A stretch of DNA of 64,000 nucleotides, taken from NCBI GenBank assembly GCA_023404955.1, contig JAEXZY010000052.1:79396-143395 (forward strand), written 5' to 3'. A model generated the notes under the pieces. It searched no databases. It was given only the letters and a program-made list of their open reading frames with translations, and was not told the DNA's origin. Both the position numbers and the translations under genes were made by a program. Source of the stretch: Actinomycetes bacterium. GTDB lineage: Bacteria; Actinomycetota; Actinomycetes; Mycobacteriales; Mycobacteriaceae. Positions 33,450-42,691 of the stretch are shown one piece after another. Numbering within the stretch: the first letter of the stretch is position 1; every line of letters starts with the position of its first letter.

Positions 33450-36400
33450 ATGTCCGCACCGCAGACCGAGCTGACTCCCGAGGCACTGACCCGTCCGGGG
33501 CTGCGGGGCACCATTCGACTGCTCGGCGGCCCTGGCACGGGCAAGACCACAGCGCTCGTCGAGACAGCGGCCGCCCACCTCGCGGCCGGCCGCGAGGCAG
33601 AATCGGTTCTGCTGTTGACGGGCTCGTCTCGATTGACTGCACAGACCCGCGCGAGGATCACCACCAAGGTCCTGGCCGCGGGGGAGCAGACAGTCATCCG
33701 GGAGCCCCTGGTGCGCACCGTGCATTCCTATGCGTTCGCGGTGCTGCGGCTGGCTGCGCAGCGTTCCGGTGGAGCGCCGCCGCGGCTGATCACCGGTGCC
33801 GAGCAGGACGGCATCATCCGTGAGCTGCTCGCCGGCGATGTCGAGGACGGCGACGCGTCGCCGGTGCGTTGGCCCGAGCGACTGCGCCCGGCCCTGGCGA
33901 CGGTCGGCTTCGCCACCGAGCTGCGGGACCTGATGGCGCGCTGTAACGAGCGTGGCGTCGATCCGGTTGCGCTGCAACGCCTCGGCCGGCGCGCGCAGCG
34001 TCCCGAATGGCAGGCGGCCGGTCGGTTCGCCCAAGCTTACGAGCAGATCATGCTGTTGCGTGCCGCGGTCGGGATGGCGGCTCCGCAGGCCACCGTGCCG
34101 GCCCTCGGGGCCGCCGAGCTGGTCGGTGCCGCCCTCGAGGCGCTGGCCGCCGATGCCGATCTGCTGGCCGCCGAGCGCGCACGGGTGCAACTGCTCCTCG
34201 TCGACGACGCCCAGCACCTCGACCCGCAGGCCGCGCGGCTGGTGCAGGTCCTGGCCGCCGGGGCGGAATTGTGCGTGATCGCGGGTGATCCACGGCAGAC
34301 GGTGTTCGGCTATCGCGGCGCGGATCCGGCGCTGCTGCGCGCGGACGGTCCGTCGATCACATTGACGCGGTCGCACCGGTGTTCGGCGGCGGTGGCGCAT
34401 GCCGTCGAAACGCTCGCCCGTCGACTGCCGGGTGCCGGCAGCACCCCACCCCTGACGGGTACGGACGAGACCGGTTCCGTGGCGGTGCGGATCGCGGCGT
34501 CCCCGCATGCCGAATGCGCCGTGATCGCGGACACGCTGCGCCGCGCGCACCTGGTCGACGGGGTGCCGTGGGCGAACATGGCGGTGATCGTGCGGTCGGT
34601 GCCCCGAATGGGGCCCGCACTGTCGCGCGCACTTACCGCGGCCGGCGTACCGGTGGACGGATTGCAGAGCGACGCGCCGCTGGCGGCTGTGCCGGCCGTC
34701 CGGGCCCTGATGACCGTCCTGGAGTCGACCGTCGACGGGCTGACCGCCGACCGAGCGCTGGCCCTGGTGACCGGCCCGATCGGGCGGGTCGACCCGGTGT
34801 CGCTGCGTCAGCTGCGTCGCGCGCTACGGCGACGCGCCGCCGACCCGGCGGCCGAATTCGGCGAGCTGCTGGTCGCTGCGGTGAGTGGCCGCGGCGGTAC
34901 GGCCCGATCCGTCGAGGGCGTGCCCGACGAACTCGGCCGTGCGCTGGGGCGGGTGCGCACCGTGCTCACCGCCGCCCGTGACAGCGCCAAGCGCAGCGAC
35001 GATCCGCGACATACGTTGTGGCAGGCCTGGAATCGCAGCGGGCTGCAGCGGCGCTGGCTGGCGGCCAGCGAGCGGGGCGGTCCGGTGGGAGAACAGGCCG
35101 ACCGCGATCTGGATGCGCTGACCGCGCTGTTCGACGTCACCGAGCAGTACGTGCAGCGTACGGCCGGCGCATCGCTGCGTGGCCTCATCGATCACGTCGC
35201 CGGGTTGACGCTGCCGCCGGCCCGTTCCGATCACAAGCCGACGACCGACGCGGTGGCGGTGCTCAGTGCGCACGCGGCGTTGGATCGCGAGTGGGATGTC
35301 GTGGTCGTCGCCGGCCTGCAGGAAGGTCTGTGGCCGAACGTCACTGCGCGCGGTGGAATTCTGGCCACCCAGCAGCTCGTCGATGTCCTCGACGGTGTCG
35401 CCGATCCCACCGACAACACGCTGTCCGGACGGGCACCGCTGCTGGCCGAGGAGCGGCGTCTTCTCATCGCTGCGGTGGGCCGCGCGCGCCATCGACTTCT
35501 GGTCACCGCGGTGGACAGCGACAACGGCGATGCTGCGCTGCTCCCGTCAGCGTTCTGCCATGAGCTCGCCGCGGTGGCCACCGAACCGCAAGCCGAATCG
35601 GAGGCGCCGGTGCGTGCTCCGCGGGTGCTCGCCGCGAATGCCGTGGTCGGGCGGTTGCGATCGGTGGTGTGTGCGCCGGCGGATGACGTCGACGACGTTC
35701 ACCGGGTTTGTGCTGCAACACAATTGGCGCGGCTCGCCGAGGCGGGCGTGCACGGGTCCGGTCCGGAGTCCTGGTACGGCCTTCGCGAGGTCTCCACCGG
35801 GGCACCGCTCTGGGACGGGGCTGGTGAGGCGGTCACGCTGTCGCCGTCGACAGTGCAGATGCTGCTGGACTGCCCGCTGCGATGGCTGCTCGAACGGCAC
35901 GGTGGCAGCTCGGTGCGCGACGTGCGCTCCGCGTTGGGGTCGCTGGTGCATGCGCTCGTGGCCGACCCCGCCGTCTCCGAGGCGGACCTGCACGGTGAGC
36001 TGCGCCGGATCTGGGGCGCGCTGCCCTTCGACGCCCAGTGGCATGCGGACAACGAACTCGCCCGCCACGAGGAGATGCTGAGCACCTTCACTCGCTGGCG
36101 CGTCGACACCCGGAACCGCTTCACCGAGGTCGGCACCGAGATCGCCGTCGACGGTGAGGTGGTGGCCGCCGCAGACGAGCAGCCTGCAGTGCGGATCCGC
36201 GGTCGCCTGGATCGCCTGGAACGCGACAGCGAGGGCCGACTCGTCGTGGTCGACATCAAGACCGGCAAGAGCCCCGCCACCAAGGACGACGCCCAGGCCC
36301 ACGCACAGCTGGCGATGTACCAGCTGGCTGTCGCCGAAGGGCTGCTGGCCGACAGTGCCGGACCCGACAGTGCCGAACCCGGTGCCGAACCCGGTGGTGG

Positions 36401-36620
36401 CCGGCTGGTGTATCTCGGCAAGACCAGCGGCGGCAGTGCCACCGAGCGCGAACAGGACGCGCTCACGCCCGAGGGGCACGCGCAGTGGCGGGCTCAGGTG
36501 AGCGCGGCCGCGGCCGCGACCCAGGGGCCACAGTTCGTCGCCCGGGTCAACGACGGGTGCGCCCACTGCCCGGTCGCCGCGCAGTGCCCGACCCGCCAGA
36601 CGACGAGTGAGGATCGATGA
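33450..36620 (+). CDS. adnA: AdnA subunit of the AdnAB helicase-nuclease
   Basis: 1056 aa. It has an N-terminal UvrD-like motor with GGPGTGKTTALVE (about residue 27), motif II LLLVDDAQHLD (DDAQ instead of the usual DExQ) and GDPRQTVFGYRG, and a C-terminal RecB-family nuclease with VVVDIKTGK. A likely [4Fe-4S] set is LDCPLRW (about 806) plus CAHCPVAAQC at the end (about 1038-1047). AdnAB resects double-strand breaks in mycobacteria, and in the published complex the AdnB motor does most of the work. The ATG of adnB overlaps its stop (ATGA). Confidence 0.95.
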   Translation: MSAPQTELTPEALTRPGLRGTIRLLGGPGTGKTTALVETAAAHLAAGREAESVLLLTGSSRLTAQTRARITTKVLAAGEQTVIREPLVRTVHSYAFAVLRLAAQRSGGAPPRLITGAEQDGIIRELLAGDVEDGDASPVRWPERLRPALATVGFATELRDLMARCNERGVDPVALQRLGRRAQRPEWQAAGRFAQAYEQIMLLRAAVGMAAPQATVPALGAAELVGAALEALAADADLLAAERARVQLLLVDDAQHLDPQAARLVQVLAAGAELCVIAGDPRQTVFGYRGADPALLRADGPSITLTRSHRCSAAVAHAVETLARRLPGAGSTPPLTGTDETGSVAVRIAASPHAECAVIADTLRRAHLVDGVPWANMAVIVRSVPRMGPALSRALTAAGVPVDGLQSDAPLAAVPAVRALMTVLESTVDGLTADRALALVTGPIGRVDPVSLRQLRRALRRRAADPAAEFGELLVAAVSGRGGTARSVEGVPDELGRALGRVRTVLTAARDSAKRSDDPRHTLWQAWNRSGLQRRWLAASERGGPVGEQADRDLDALTALFDVTEQYVQRTAGASLRGLIDHVAGLTLPPARSDHKPTTDAVAVLSAHAALDREWDVVVVAGLQEGLWPNVTARGGILATQQLVDVLDGVADPTDNTLSGRAPLLAEERRLLIAAVGRARHRLLVTAVDSDNGDAALLPSAFCHELAAVATEPQAESEAPVRAPRVLAANAVVGRLRSVVCAPADDVDDVHRVCAATQLARLAEAGVHGSGPESWYGLREVSTGAPLWDGAGEAVTLSPSTVQMLLDCPLRWLLERHGGSSVRDVRSALGSLVHALVADPAVSEADLHGELRRIWGALPFDAQWHADNELARHEEMLSTFTRWRVDTRNRFTEVGTEIAVDGEVVAAADEQPAVRIRGRLDRLERDSEGRLVVVDIKTGKSPATKDDAQAHAQLAMYQLAVAEGLLADSAGPDSAEPGAEPGGGRLVYLGKTSGGSATEREQDALTPEGHAQWRAQVSAAAAATQGPQFVARVNDGCAHCPVAAQCPTRQTTSEDR

Positions 36621-39600
36621 ACCCGCGTTACAGTCCCGCCGAATTGGCCGACGCACTCGGACTTTTCGCGCCCACCGACGAGCAGTCCGCCGTCATATGC
36701 GCCCCGCCGGGTCCGCTGGTCGTGATCGCCGGCGCGGGGGCGGGCAAGACCGAGACGATGGCCGCGCGGGTGGTGTGGTTGGTGGCGAACGGATTCGCCA
36801 CTCCCGGTCAAGTGCTGGGCCTCACGTTCACCCGCAAGGCGGCCGGCCAATTGCTGCGCCGCGTGCGCACCCGGCTGGCGCGCCTCGCGGGCGCCGGGTT
36901 GGCGCTGCCGGACGCGGCCGGACTCGTCGACGACCCTGTCACGGTGAGCACCTACCACGCGTTCGCGGGCACTCTGCTCCGTGAGCACGGCCTGCTGCTG
37001 CCCGTCGAACCCGACGTGCGGCTGCTCGGCGAAACGGAGCTGTGGCAGTTGGCTTTCCGCGTGGTCTGTGAGCACGAGGGTCCTCTGGACACCGAGAAGT
37101 CGCCGGCCGCGATCACCGCGATGGTGCTGCGTTTGGCCGGTCAGTTGTCCGAGCATCTGGTGGACACCGCCTCGCTGCGCGACACGCACGTGGAGCTGGA
37201 GCAGCTGGTGCACACCCTGCCGGCGGGTCCCTACCAACGCGACCGCGGACCCAGCCAGTGGCTGCTGCGGATGCTCGCCACCCAGACAGAGCGCAGCGCG
37301 CTGGTGCCGCTGATCGACGCGCTGCATCAGCGGATGCGTGAGGAACGCGTCGTGGACTTCGGCACCCAGATGAGCGCGGCAGCGCGGCTGGCGTCGCAGT
37401 TCCCTCAGGTCGGCGAGCAGCTGCGGCAGCGTTACCGCGTCGTGCTGCTCGACGAGTACCAGGACACCGGACATGCACAGCGAGTGGCGTTGACGTCGCT
37501 GTTCGGCAACGGAGTCGACGACGGGCTCGCCCTGACCGCTGTCGGCGATCCCATTCAGTCGATCTACGGCTGGCGGGGTGCGTCGGCGACCAACCTGCCG
37601 CGGTTCACCACCGACTTCCCGCTGAGCGACGGCACGCCGGCCCCGACGTTGGAGCTGCGCACGAGTTGGCGCAACCCTCCCGAGGTGCTGCATCTGGCCA
37701 ACGAGGTGTCCACGGAGGCGCGGCGCCGTTCGGTATCGGTGCGCCCGCTGCTGCCCCGGCCCGACGCGGTGCCCGGACACGTGCGGTGCGCGCTGCTCTC
37801 TGATGTCGAGGCTGAGCGCGAGTGGCTCGCCGGGCAGGTCGCCGAGGCGTACCGGGCCGCGACCACCGAGGCGGGCGCCGCGCCGACAGCGGCAGTATTG
37901 GTGCGGCGCAACGCCGATGCTGCGCCGATGGCCGACGCGCTGGCGCGGCACGGTATCGCCGCCGAGGTGGTCGGGGTGGCCGGGCTGCTGGCAGTGCCCG
38001 AGGTCGCCGACGTCGTGGCGATGTTGCGGCTGGCCGTCGATCCGACGGCCGGAGCCGCCGCGGTGCGCGTACTCACCGGTCCGCGCTGGCGTCTGGGCGC
38101 AGCAGACCTGGTTGCGCTCTGGCGGCGAGCGGTCGCGCTCGACGATGCGCCGGCGGCCGAGCGGGGCAGCGTCGAGCAGGTGCTGTCCGGGATCGGGCCC
38201 GAGGCCGATGCCGCGTGCCTGGCCGACGCTGTCTGCGATCCGGGTCCGGCCGCGGCCTATTCGGCCGCCGGCTACACCCGCATCGTGGAGCTGGGTCGTG
38301 AACTCGCGGCGCTGCGGTCCCATCTCGACGGCACACTGACCGATCTCGTCGCCGAGGTCCGGCGGATGCTCGGTGTGGACGCCGAAGCCAGGGCCGCCCG
38401 GCCGGTGTCGGCGGGGTGGTCAGGCACCGAGCATCTCGACGCGTTCGCCGACGTGGTCGCCGACTTCGGCCACCGTTGCAGCGCAACGGCTTCGGGGCTG
38501 CTGGCCTACCTCGATGCAGCCGAGCAGGTCGAGAACGGTCTGGCGCCAGCAGACGTCACCGTCGCCGCGGACCGTGTCCAGATCCTGACTGTGCACGCGG
38601 CGAAGGGGCTGGAATGGCAGATCGTGGCGGTGCCGCACCTGTCGACTCGGATCTTCCCGTCCACGGCATCGCCGCGGACCTGGCTCTCTGATGCCGCCGA
38701 TCTGCCGCCGCTGTTGCGCGGCGACTGCGCGTCAGTGTCCGAGCTCGGCGTGCCGGTCCTCGACACATCGCGCGTCAACGACCGGAAGTCGCTGTCGGAC
38801 ACCATCTCTGATCACAAGAAGAGTTTGGATCAGCGGCGCGCGGACGAGGAGCGCCGGCTGCTCTATGTCGCGCTCACCCGCGCCGAGCACACCCTTCTGG
38901 TGTCCGGACACCACTGGGGCGCCACCGAGTCCAAGCCTCGGGGTCCGTCGACGTTCCTCACCGAACTCAAGGACGTGATCGACGCGGCAGCGGCGGCCGG
39001 GACACCGTGCGGCGAGATCGACGTCTGGGCCGATGCGCCTGCAGACGGTGAGCCGAACCCGCTGCGCGGGCGGGTGGTCGAGGCGATGTGGCCGAATGAT
39101 CCTCTGGCGGGGCGGCGCGAGCGCGTGCATCAGGGCGCCGCACTGGTGAATGCGGCGAGGGCGGGAGAACTCGAGGCGACGACGGACGACGGGCACGGCT
39201 GGGCCGCCGATGTCGACGCGCTGCTGGCCGAGCGGGACCGAGCGGGACAGTACTCGGTTCCGCCGCTGCCCGCGCAGGTGTCGGTCAGTGCGATGGTCGA
39301 CCTGGGTCGCGACCCCGACGCCGCAGCGCGGCGGTTGCATCGGCGTCTCCCGCGGCCGCCTGCCGCGCACGCCCTGCTGGGCACCGTCTTCCACGAATGG
39401 GTGCAGCGCTACTACCAGGCCGAAAAGCTGTTCGATCTCGACGATCTGCCCGGCGCCGTGGATGCGGGCCGGCATGATCGCGGCGAGCTCGAGGACCTCC
39501 AGTCCGCGTTCGCGGTCTCAGAATGGGCGGCCCGCACGCCCATCGACGTCGAGGTGCCGTTCGACATGATGCTCGGCGGCCGTGTTGTGCGGGGCCGCAT

Positions 39601-39892
39601 CGACGCGGTGTTCGCCGATGCCGACGGCGGCGTGACCGTGCTCGACTGGAAGACCGGGGAGCCGCCGGCGACGCAGGAAGAGTTGCAGCACAATGCCGTT
39701 CAGCTCGCGGTGTACCGGTTGGCGTGGTCGCGGCTGCAGGGGTGTCCGCTGTCGTCGGTCCGTGCGGCGTTCCACTACGTCCGGTCAGGGCAGACGATCG
39801 TGCCGCAGAGCTGGCCGGACGCCGACGCGCTCGCGGCGCTGCTCGCCGACCCCGTCGATCCCGCCGAGTCGGCCGACACCGATGCGGCCTGA
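36617..39892 (+). CDS. adnB: AdnB subunit of the AdnAB helicase-nuclease
   Basis: 1091 aa: motor domain with AGAGAGKTETMAARV (about residue 39), VLLDEYQDTGHAQ (motif II, about 277), VGDPIQSIYGWRGAS, TVHAAKGLEWQIV and RLLYVALTRAEHT, then a C-terminal nuclease with VTVLDWKTGEPP. All core helicase motifs are intact, in contrast to AdnA. It unwinds and degrades DNA ends in the 3' to 5' direction with AdnA. Rv3201c counterpart. It is coupled to adnA; its end is two bases from the convergent DoxX-like gene. Confidence 0.95.
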   Translation: MNPRYSPAELADALGLFAPTDEQSAVICAPPGPLVVIAGAGAGKTETMAARVVWLVANGFATPGQVLGLTFTRKAAGQLLRRVRTRLARLAGAGLALPDAAGLVDDPVTVSTYHAFAGTLLREHGLLLPVEPDVRLLGETELWQLAFRVVCEHEGPLDTEKSPAAITAMVLRLAGQLSEHLVDTASLRDTHVELEQLVHTLPAGPYQRDRGPSQWLLRMLATQTERSALVPLIDALHQRMREERVVDFGTQMSAAARLASQFPQVGEQLRQRYRVVLLDEYQDTGHAQRVALTSLFGNGVDDGLALTAVGDPIQSIYGWRGASATNLPRFTTDFPLSDGTPAPTLELRTSWRNPPEVLHLANEVSTEARRRSVSVRPLLPRPDAVPGHVRCALLSDVEAEREWLAGQVAEAYRAATTEAGAAPTAAVLVRRNADAAPMADALARHGIAAEVVGVAGLLAVPEVADVVAMLRLAVDPTAGAAAVRVLTGPRWRLGAADLVALWRRAVALDDAPAAERGSVEQVLSGIGPEADAACLADAVCDPGPAAAYSAAGYTRIVELGRELAALRSHLDGTLTDLVAEVRRMLGVDAEARAARPVSAGWSGTEHLDAFADVVADFGHRCSATASGLLAYLDAAEQVENGLAPADVTVAADRVQILTVHAAKGLEWQIVAVPHLSTRIFPSTASPRTWLSDAADLPPLLRGDCASVSELGVPVLDTSRVNDRKSLSDTISDHKKSLDQRRADEERRLLYVALTRAEHTLLVSGHHWGATESKPRGPSTFLTELKDVIDAAAAAGTPCGEIDVWADAPADGEPNPLRGRVVEAMWPNDPLAGRRERVHQGAALVNAARAGELEATTDDGHGWAADVDALLAERDRAGQYSVPPLPAQVSVSAMVDLGRDPDAAARRLHRRLPRPPAAHALLGTVFHEWVQRYYQAEKLFDLDDLPGAVDAGRHDRGELEDLQSAFAVSEWAARTPIDVEVPFDMMLGGRVVRGRIDAVFADADGGVTVLDWKTGEPPATQEELQHNAVQLAVYRLAWSRLQGCPLSSVRAAFHYVRSGQTIVPQSWPDADALAALLADPVDPAESADTDAA

Positions 39893-39894
39893 CG

Positions 39895-40290
39895 TCAGCT
39901 CTCTCGGTACACCTTGAGTGCCTGGGTGATCATCGGCACCTGCAGGGGGAGCCGCGCGATCGCGATCAGCCGCATCGGCAGCGGCTTGTTCTTCCACAGC
40001 CGCACCATGTTCACATTGCCGGGAAAGACGCCGATGAACAGCGCGATGGCACCGAGCGCGCCGATCCGGCGGGTGGCCGGCGCCACCAGCAAGGCGCCCA
40101 CGCCGGCCTCGGCGACGCCCGAGGCCAACGTGTAGAACCGCTGGGTGCCGGGCAGTTCCTCAGGGACGATCGAGTCGAACGGTTTGGGGGCGAGGAAGTG
40201 CAGAACCCCCATGCCGATCAGCCAGATACCCATCTTGGTGCCGCGCGGTGACGACGCGAGCCGCTGCAGTGCAGTGGGGGAGGAGGTCAT
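39895..40290 (-). CDS. DoxX-like small membrane protein
   Basis: 131 aa with four hydrophobic segments (KMGIWLIGMGVLHFLAP, YTLASGVAEAGVGALLV, RIGALGAIALFIGVF, LPLQVPMITQAL). The pattern HFLAPKPFD and EAGVGALLV match DoxX/DUF-type four-helix proteins of unknown function, sometimes linked with thiol redox. ATG 40290 follows AGGAGG-like sequence only weakly. Not part of the usual M. tuberculosis order here. Divergent from the potassium channel, 46 bp apart. Confidence 0.75.
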   Translation of the reverse strand: MTSSPTALQRLASSPRGTKMGIWLIGMGVLHFLAPKPFDSIVPEELPGTQRFYTLASGVAEAGVGALLVAPATRRIGALGAIALFIGVFPGNVNMVRLWKNKPLPMRLIAIARLPLQVPMITQALKVYRES

Positions 40291-40336
40291 GATTACATTG
40301 TGCTGGTGCGACAGCCTCACATCGTGACCGGCCCCC

Positions 40337-41431
40337 GTGGCTGAGGGCGCGCTGCGCCGGCGCCTCCGCCGGTTCGATCAGTCGCTGGCCGATCAGCCGG
40401 TGCACGCGCTGACCGACCGGGTGCAGATCCCCACCACGCTGGTCAGCCCGGCCCGGCGCATCACCGTCCGCGTCGTCTACGCGCTCGCCGCCCTGTTCGC
40501 CGCGGTCATCATCGTCTACCTGGATCGCCACGGCTACCGCGACGTCGAGAGCGCTCCGAATCCCGATGACCCGCTGTCGTTCCTCGACTGCGTCTACTAC
40601 GCCACGGTGTCGCTCTCGACCACCGGCTACGGCGACATCACCCCGGTGACGCCGTCGGCCCGGCTGGTCAACGTCCTGGTGATCACGCCGCTGCGGATCG
40701 CCTTCCTGATCGTGCTGATCGGTACCACCGTCGAGACCCTCACCACGCAGTCGCGCCAGGTCTACCAAATCCAGCGTTGGAGGAGCAGAGTGCGCAACCA
40801 CATCATCATCGTCGGCTACGGCACCAAGGGCCGTACCGCCGCTGCGGCGATGGTCGGCGACGAGGTCGCACCCGCCGACATCGTCGTCGTGGATGAAGAC
40901 CCAGCCGCGTTGGAGCGCGCCAAGAGCGCCGGCCTGGTGACGGTTCGCGGCAGCGCCACGGACTCCGAAGTCTTGAGGTTGGCCAGCGCTCAGCACGCCA
41001 AGTCGATCATCGTCGCCACCAACCGGGACGACACCGCGGTGCTCGTCACGCTCACCGCCCGCGAGCTGGCACCCAGAGCGAAGATCATCGCCGCAGTCCG
41101 TGAGGCGGAGAATCAGCATCTGCTCAAACAGTCCGGGGCCGACTCGACCGTGGTCACGTCCGAAACGGCGGGCCGGCTTCTCGGTATCGCGGTGCAGACG
41201 CCCAGCGTCGTCGAGGTGATGGAGGACCTGTTGACCCCCGATGCGGGTTTCGCGATCGCGGAGCGGGAGGTGACGCCGAAGGAGGCGGGCGGTTCGCCGC
41301 GGCACCAGGCCGACATCGTGCTCGGTGTCGTGCGCAACGGCAAGCTGATCCGCGTGGACGAGCCGGAGGTCGACGCGCTCGAACTCGGCGACCGGCTGCT
41401 CTACATTCGCTCCGCGGACGCCGAGCGGTGA
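40337..41431 (+). CDS. potassium channel with RCK/TrkA-N domain (Rv3200c)
   Basis: 364 aa: cytosolic head, two membrane helices (about 40-60 and 110-130) around a pore loop with selectivity filter STTGYGDITPV, then a cytosolic NAD-binding RCK domain IIIVGYGTKGRTAAAAM (about 156) and an RCK-C end. This is a MthK-like ligand-gated channel. GTG 40337. Its stop overlaps the start of nudC (GTGA), so channel and NADH hydrolase are co-translated; an NAD-linked relation is only a guess. Confidence 0.92.
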   Translation: MAEGALRRRLRRFDQSLADQPVHALTDRVQIPTTLVSPARRITVRVVYALAALFAAVIIVYLDRHGYRDVESAPNPDDPLSFLDCVYYATVSLSTTGYGDITPVTPSARLVNVLVITPLRIAFLIVLIGTTVETLTTQSRQVYQIQRWRSRVRNHIIIVGYGTKGRTAAAAMVGDEVAPADIVVVDEDPAALERAKSAGLVTVRGSATDSEVLRLASAQHAKSIIVATNRDDTAVLVTLTARELAPRAKIIAAVREAENQHLLKQSGADSTVVTSETAGRLLGIAVQTPSVVEVMEDLLTPDAGFAIAEREVTPKEAGGSPRHQADIVLGVVRNGKLIRVDEPEVDALELGDRLLYIRSADAER

Positions 41432-42354
41432 CGAGCTTCCGCCTGCGCAACGTCCCCCTGCTGTCCCGGGTGGGCGCCGACCGCGCCGACACGCTGCGCA
41501 CCGACGTCGACGCGGCCATCGCCGGCTGGGCCGACGCGCAGCTGCTGCGCGTGGATAGTCGCAACCAGGTGCTGATCGCCGACGGCCGGGTGGTGCTGCA
41601 CCGCGCCACCGACGTCGCCGACGCACCGCCCGAGGACGCCGTGTTCCTGGGTCGTCTCGAGGACGGCCGTCACGTGTGGGCGGTGCGCTCGGACCTGCAG
41701 CCGCCCGATGACCCGGACGCCGACATCCATGTGCTCGATTTGCGGCGCACCGGAGACGTGTTCGACGACGTCAGCGCGCAGCTCGTCGCGACCGCCACCG
41801 CGCTGCTGAACTGGCACGACAGCGCACGGTTCAGTCCGGTCGACGGCTCACCGACCACCGTGATCAAGGCAGGCTGGTCGCGGGTCAACACCGCCACCGG
41901 CCAGGAGGAGTTCCCGCGCATCGACCCGGCGGTCATCTGCCTCGTGCACGACGGACACGATCGCGCGGTCCTGGCGCGGCAGACCGTGTGGCCGCCGCGA
42001 CTGTTCTCCATCCTCGCCGGATTCGTCGAGGCCGGGGAGTCGTTCGAGTCGTGCGTGGTGCGCGAGATCGCCGAGGAGATCGGTCTCACGGTGACGGACG
42101 TCGAGTATCTCGGCTCGCAGCCGTGGCCGTTTCCGCGCTCACTGATGGTGGGCTTCCACGCGCAAGCAGATCCCGAGCAGCCGTTTGCGTTCAACGACGG
42201 TGAAATCGCCGAAGCGGACTGGTTCACCCGTACCGAAATTCGCGAGGCCCTCGATCAGGGCGACTGGAGCTCGCAGAGCGGTTCGCGACTGCTGCTGCCC
42301 GGCTCCATCTCGATCGCCCGAGAAATCATCGAATCCTGGGCAGCGCTGAACTGA
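41428..42354 (+). CDS. nudC: NADH pyrophosphatase NudC
   Basis: 308 aa. The Nudix box lies around residues 200-220 (GFVEAGESF...REIAEEIGL) and is followed by SQPWPFPRSLMVGF, the NADH-specific NudC signature. The enzyme cleaves NADH and NAD-capped RNA. Unusually, the zinc ribbon cysteines that precede the box in E. coli NudC are missing (SARFSPVDGSP...NTATGQEEFP has none). Rv3199c counterpart. Translationally coupled to the upstream potassium channel. Confidence 0.92.
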   Translation: MTSFRLRNVPLLSRVGADRADTLRTDVDAAIAGWADAQLLRVDSRNQVLIADGRVVLHRATDVADAPPEDAVFLGRLEDGRHVWAVRSDLQPPDDPDADIHVLDLRRTGDVFDDVSAQLVATATALLNWHDSARFSPVDGSPTTVIKAGWSRVNTATGQEEFPRIDPAVICLVHDGHDRAVLARQTVWPPRLFSILAGFVEAGESFESCVVREIAEEIGLTVTDVEYLGSQPWPFPRSLMVGFHAQADPEQPFAFNDGEIAEADWFTRTEIREALDQGDWSSQSGSRLLLPGSISIAREIIESWAALN

Positions 42355-42355
42355 C

Positions 42356-42610
42356 TCAGCTGGCGAGCTTGGCTTTGACCTGCGCGCCGCTGGGATTGGT
42401 CAGCGTCGAACCGTCGGCGAACTTGAGCGTCGGCACCACGTGGTTACCGTTGTTGACCGAGCCGACGAACTCCGCCGCGGCCGGATCTTCTTCGATGTTC
42501 ACCTCGGTGAAGGCGATGCCTTCGTTCTTCAACACCTTCTTCAGGCGCACGCAGTACCCGCACCACGACGTCGTGTACATGGTCACCGCAGCAGTGTTGT
42601 CAGCGCTCAT
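42356..42610 (-). CDS. mrx1: mycoredoxin-1
   Basis: 84-aa thioredoxin-fold protein with active site CGYC (Cys17, Cys20). Mycoredoxin reduces mycothiol mixed disulfides in proteins using mycothiol and Mtr. VVPTLKFADGS contains the cis-Pro loop. Rv3198A counterpart. It lies one base after the convergent nudC and 81 bp from the divergent uvrD2, so it probably has its own small promoter; I see no convincing SigH site. Confidence 0.95.
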   Translation of the reverse strand: MSADNTAAVTMYTTSWCGYCVRLKKVLKNEGIAFTEVNIEEDPAAAEFVGSVNNGNHVVPTLKFADGSTLTNPSGAQVKAKLAS

Positions 42611-42691
42611 AAGGTCTTCAACGTAGCCGACCCGGCGAACATGCCCGGGCGCAGCCCGCGATTGTCGGGCCGCGCTGACATGATGGTCGCC

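Noticed and set aside
33003..34550. 515-codon minus frame
   Set aside because: Antisense to adnA and shadow of lipV; Arg/His-rich with no motif.
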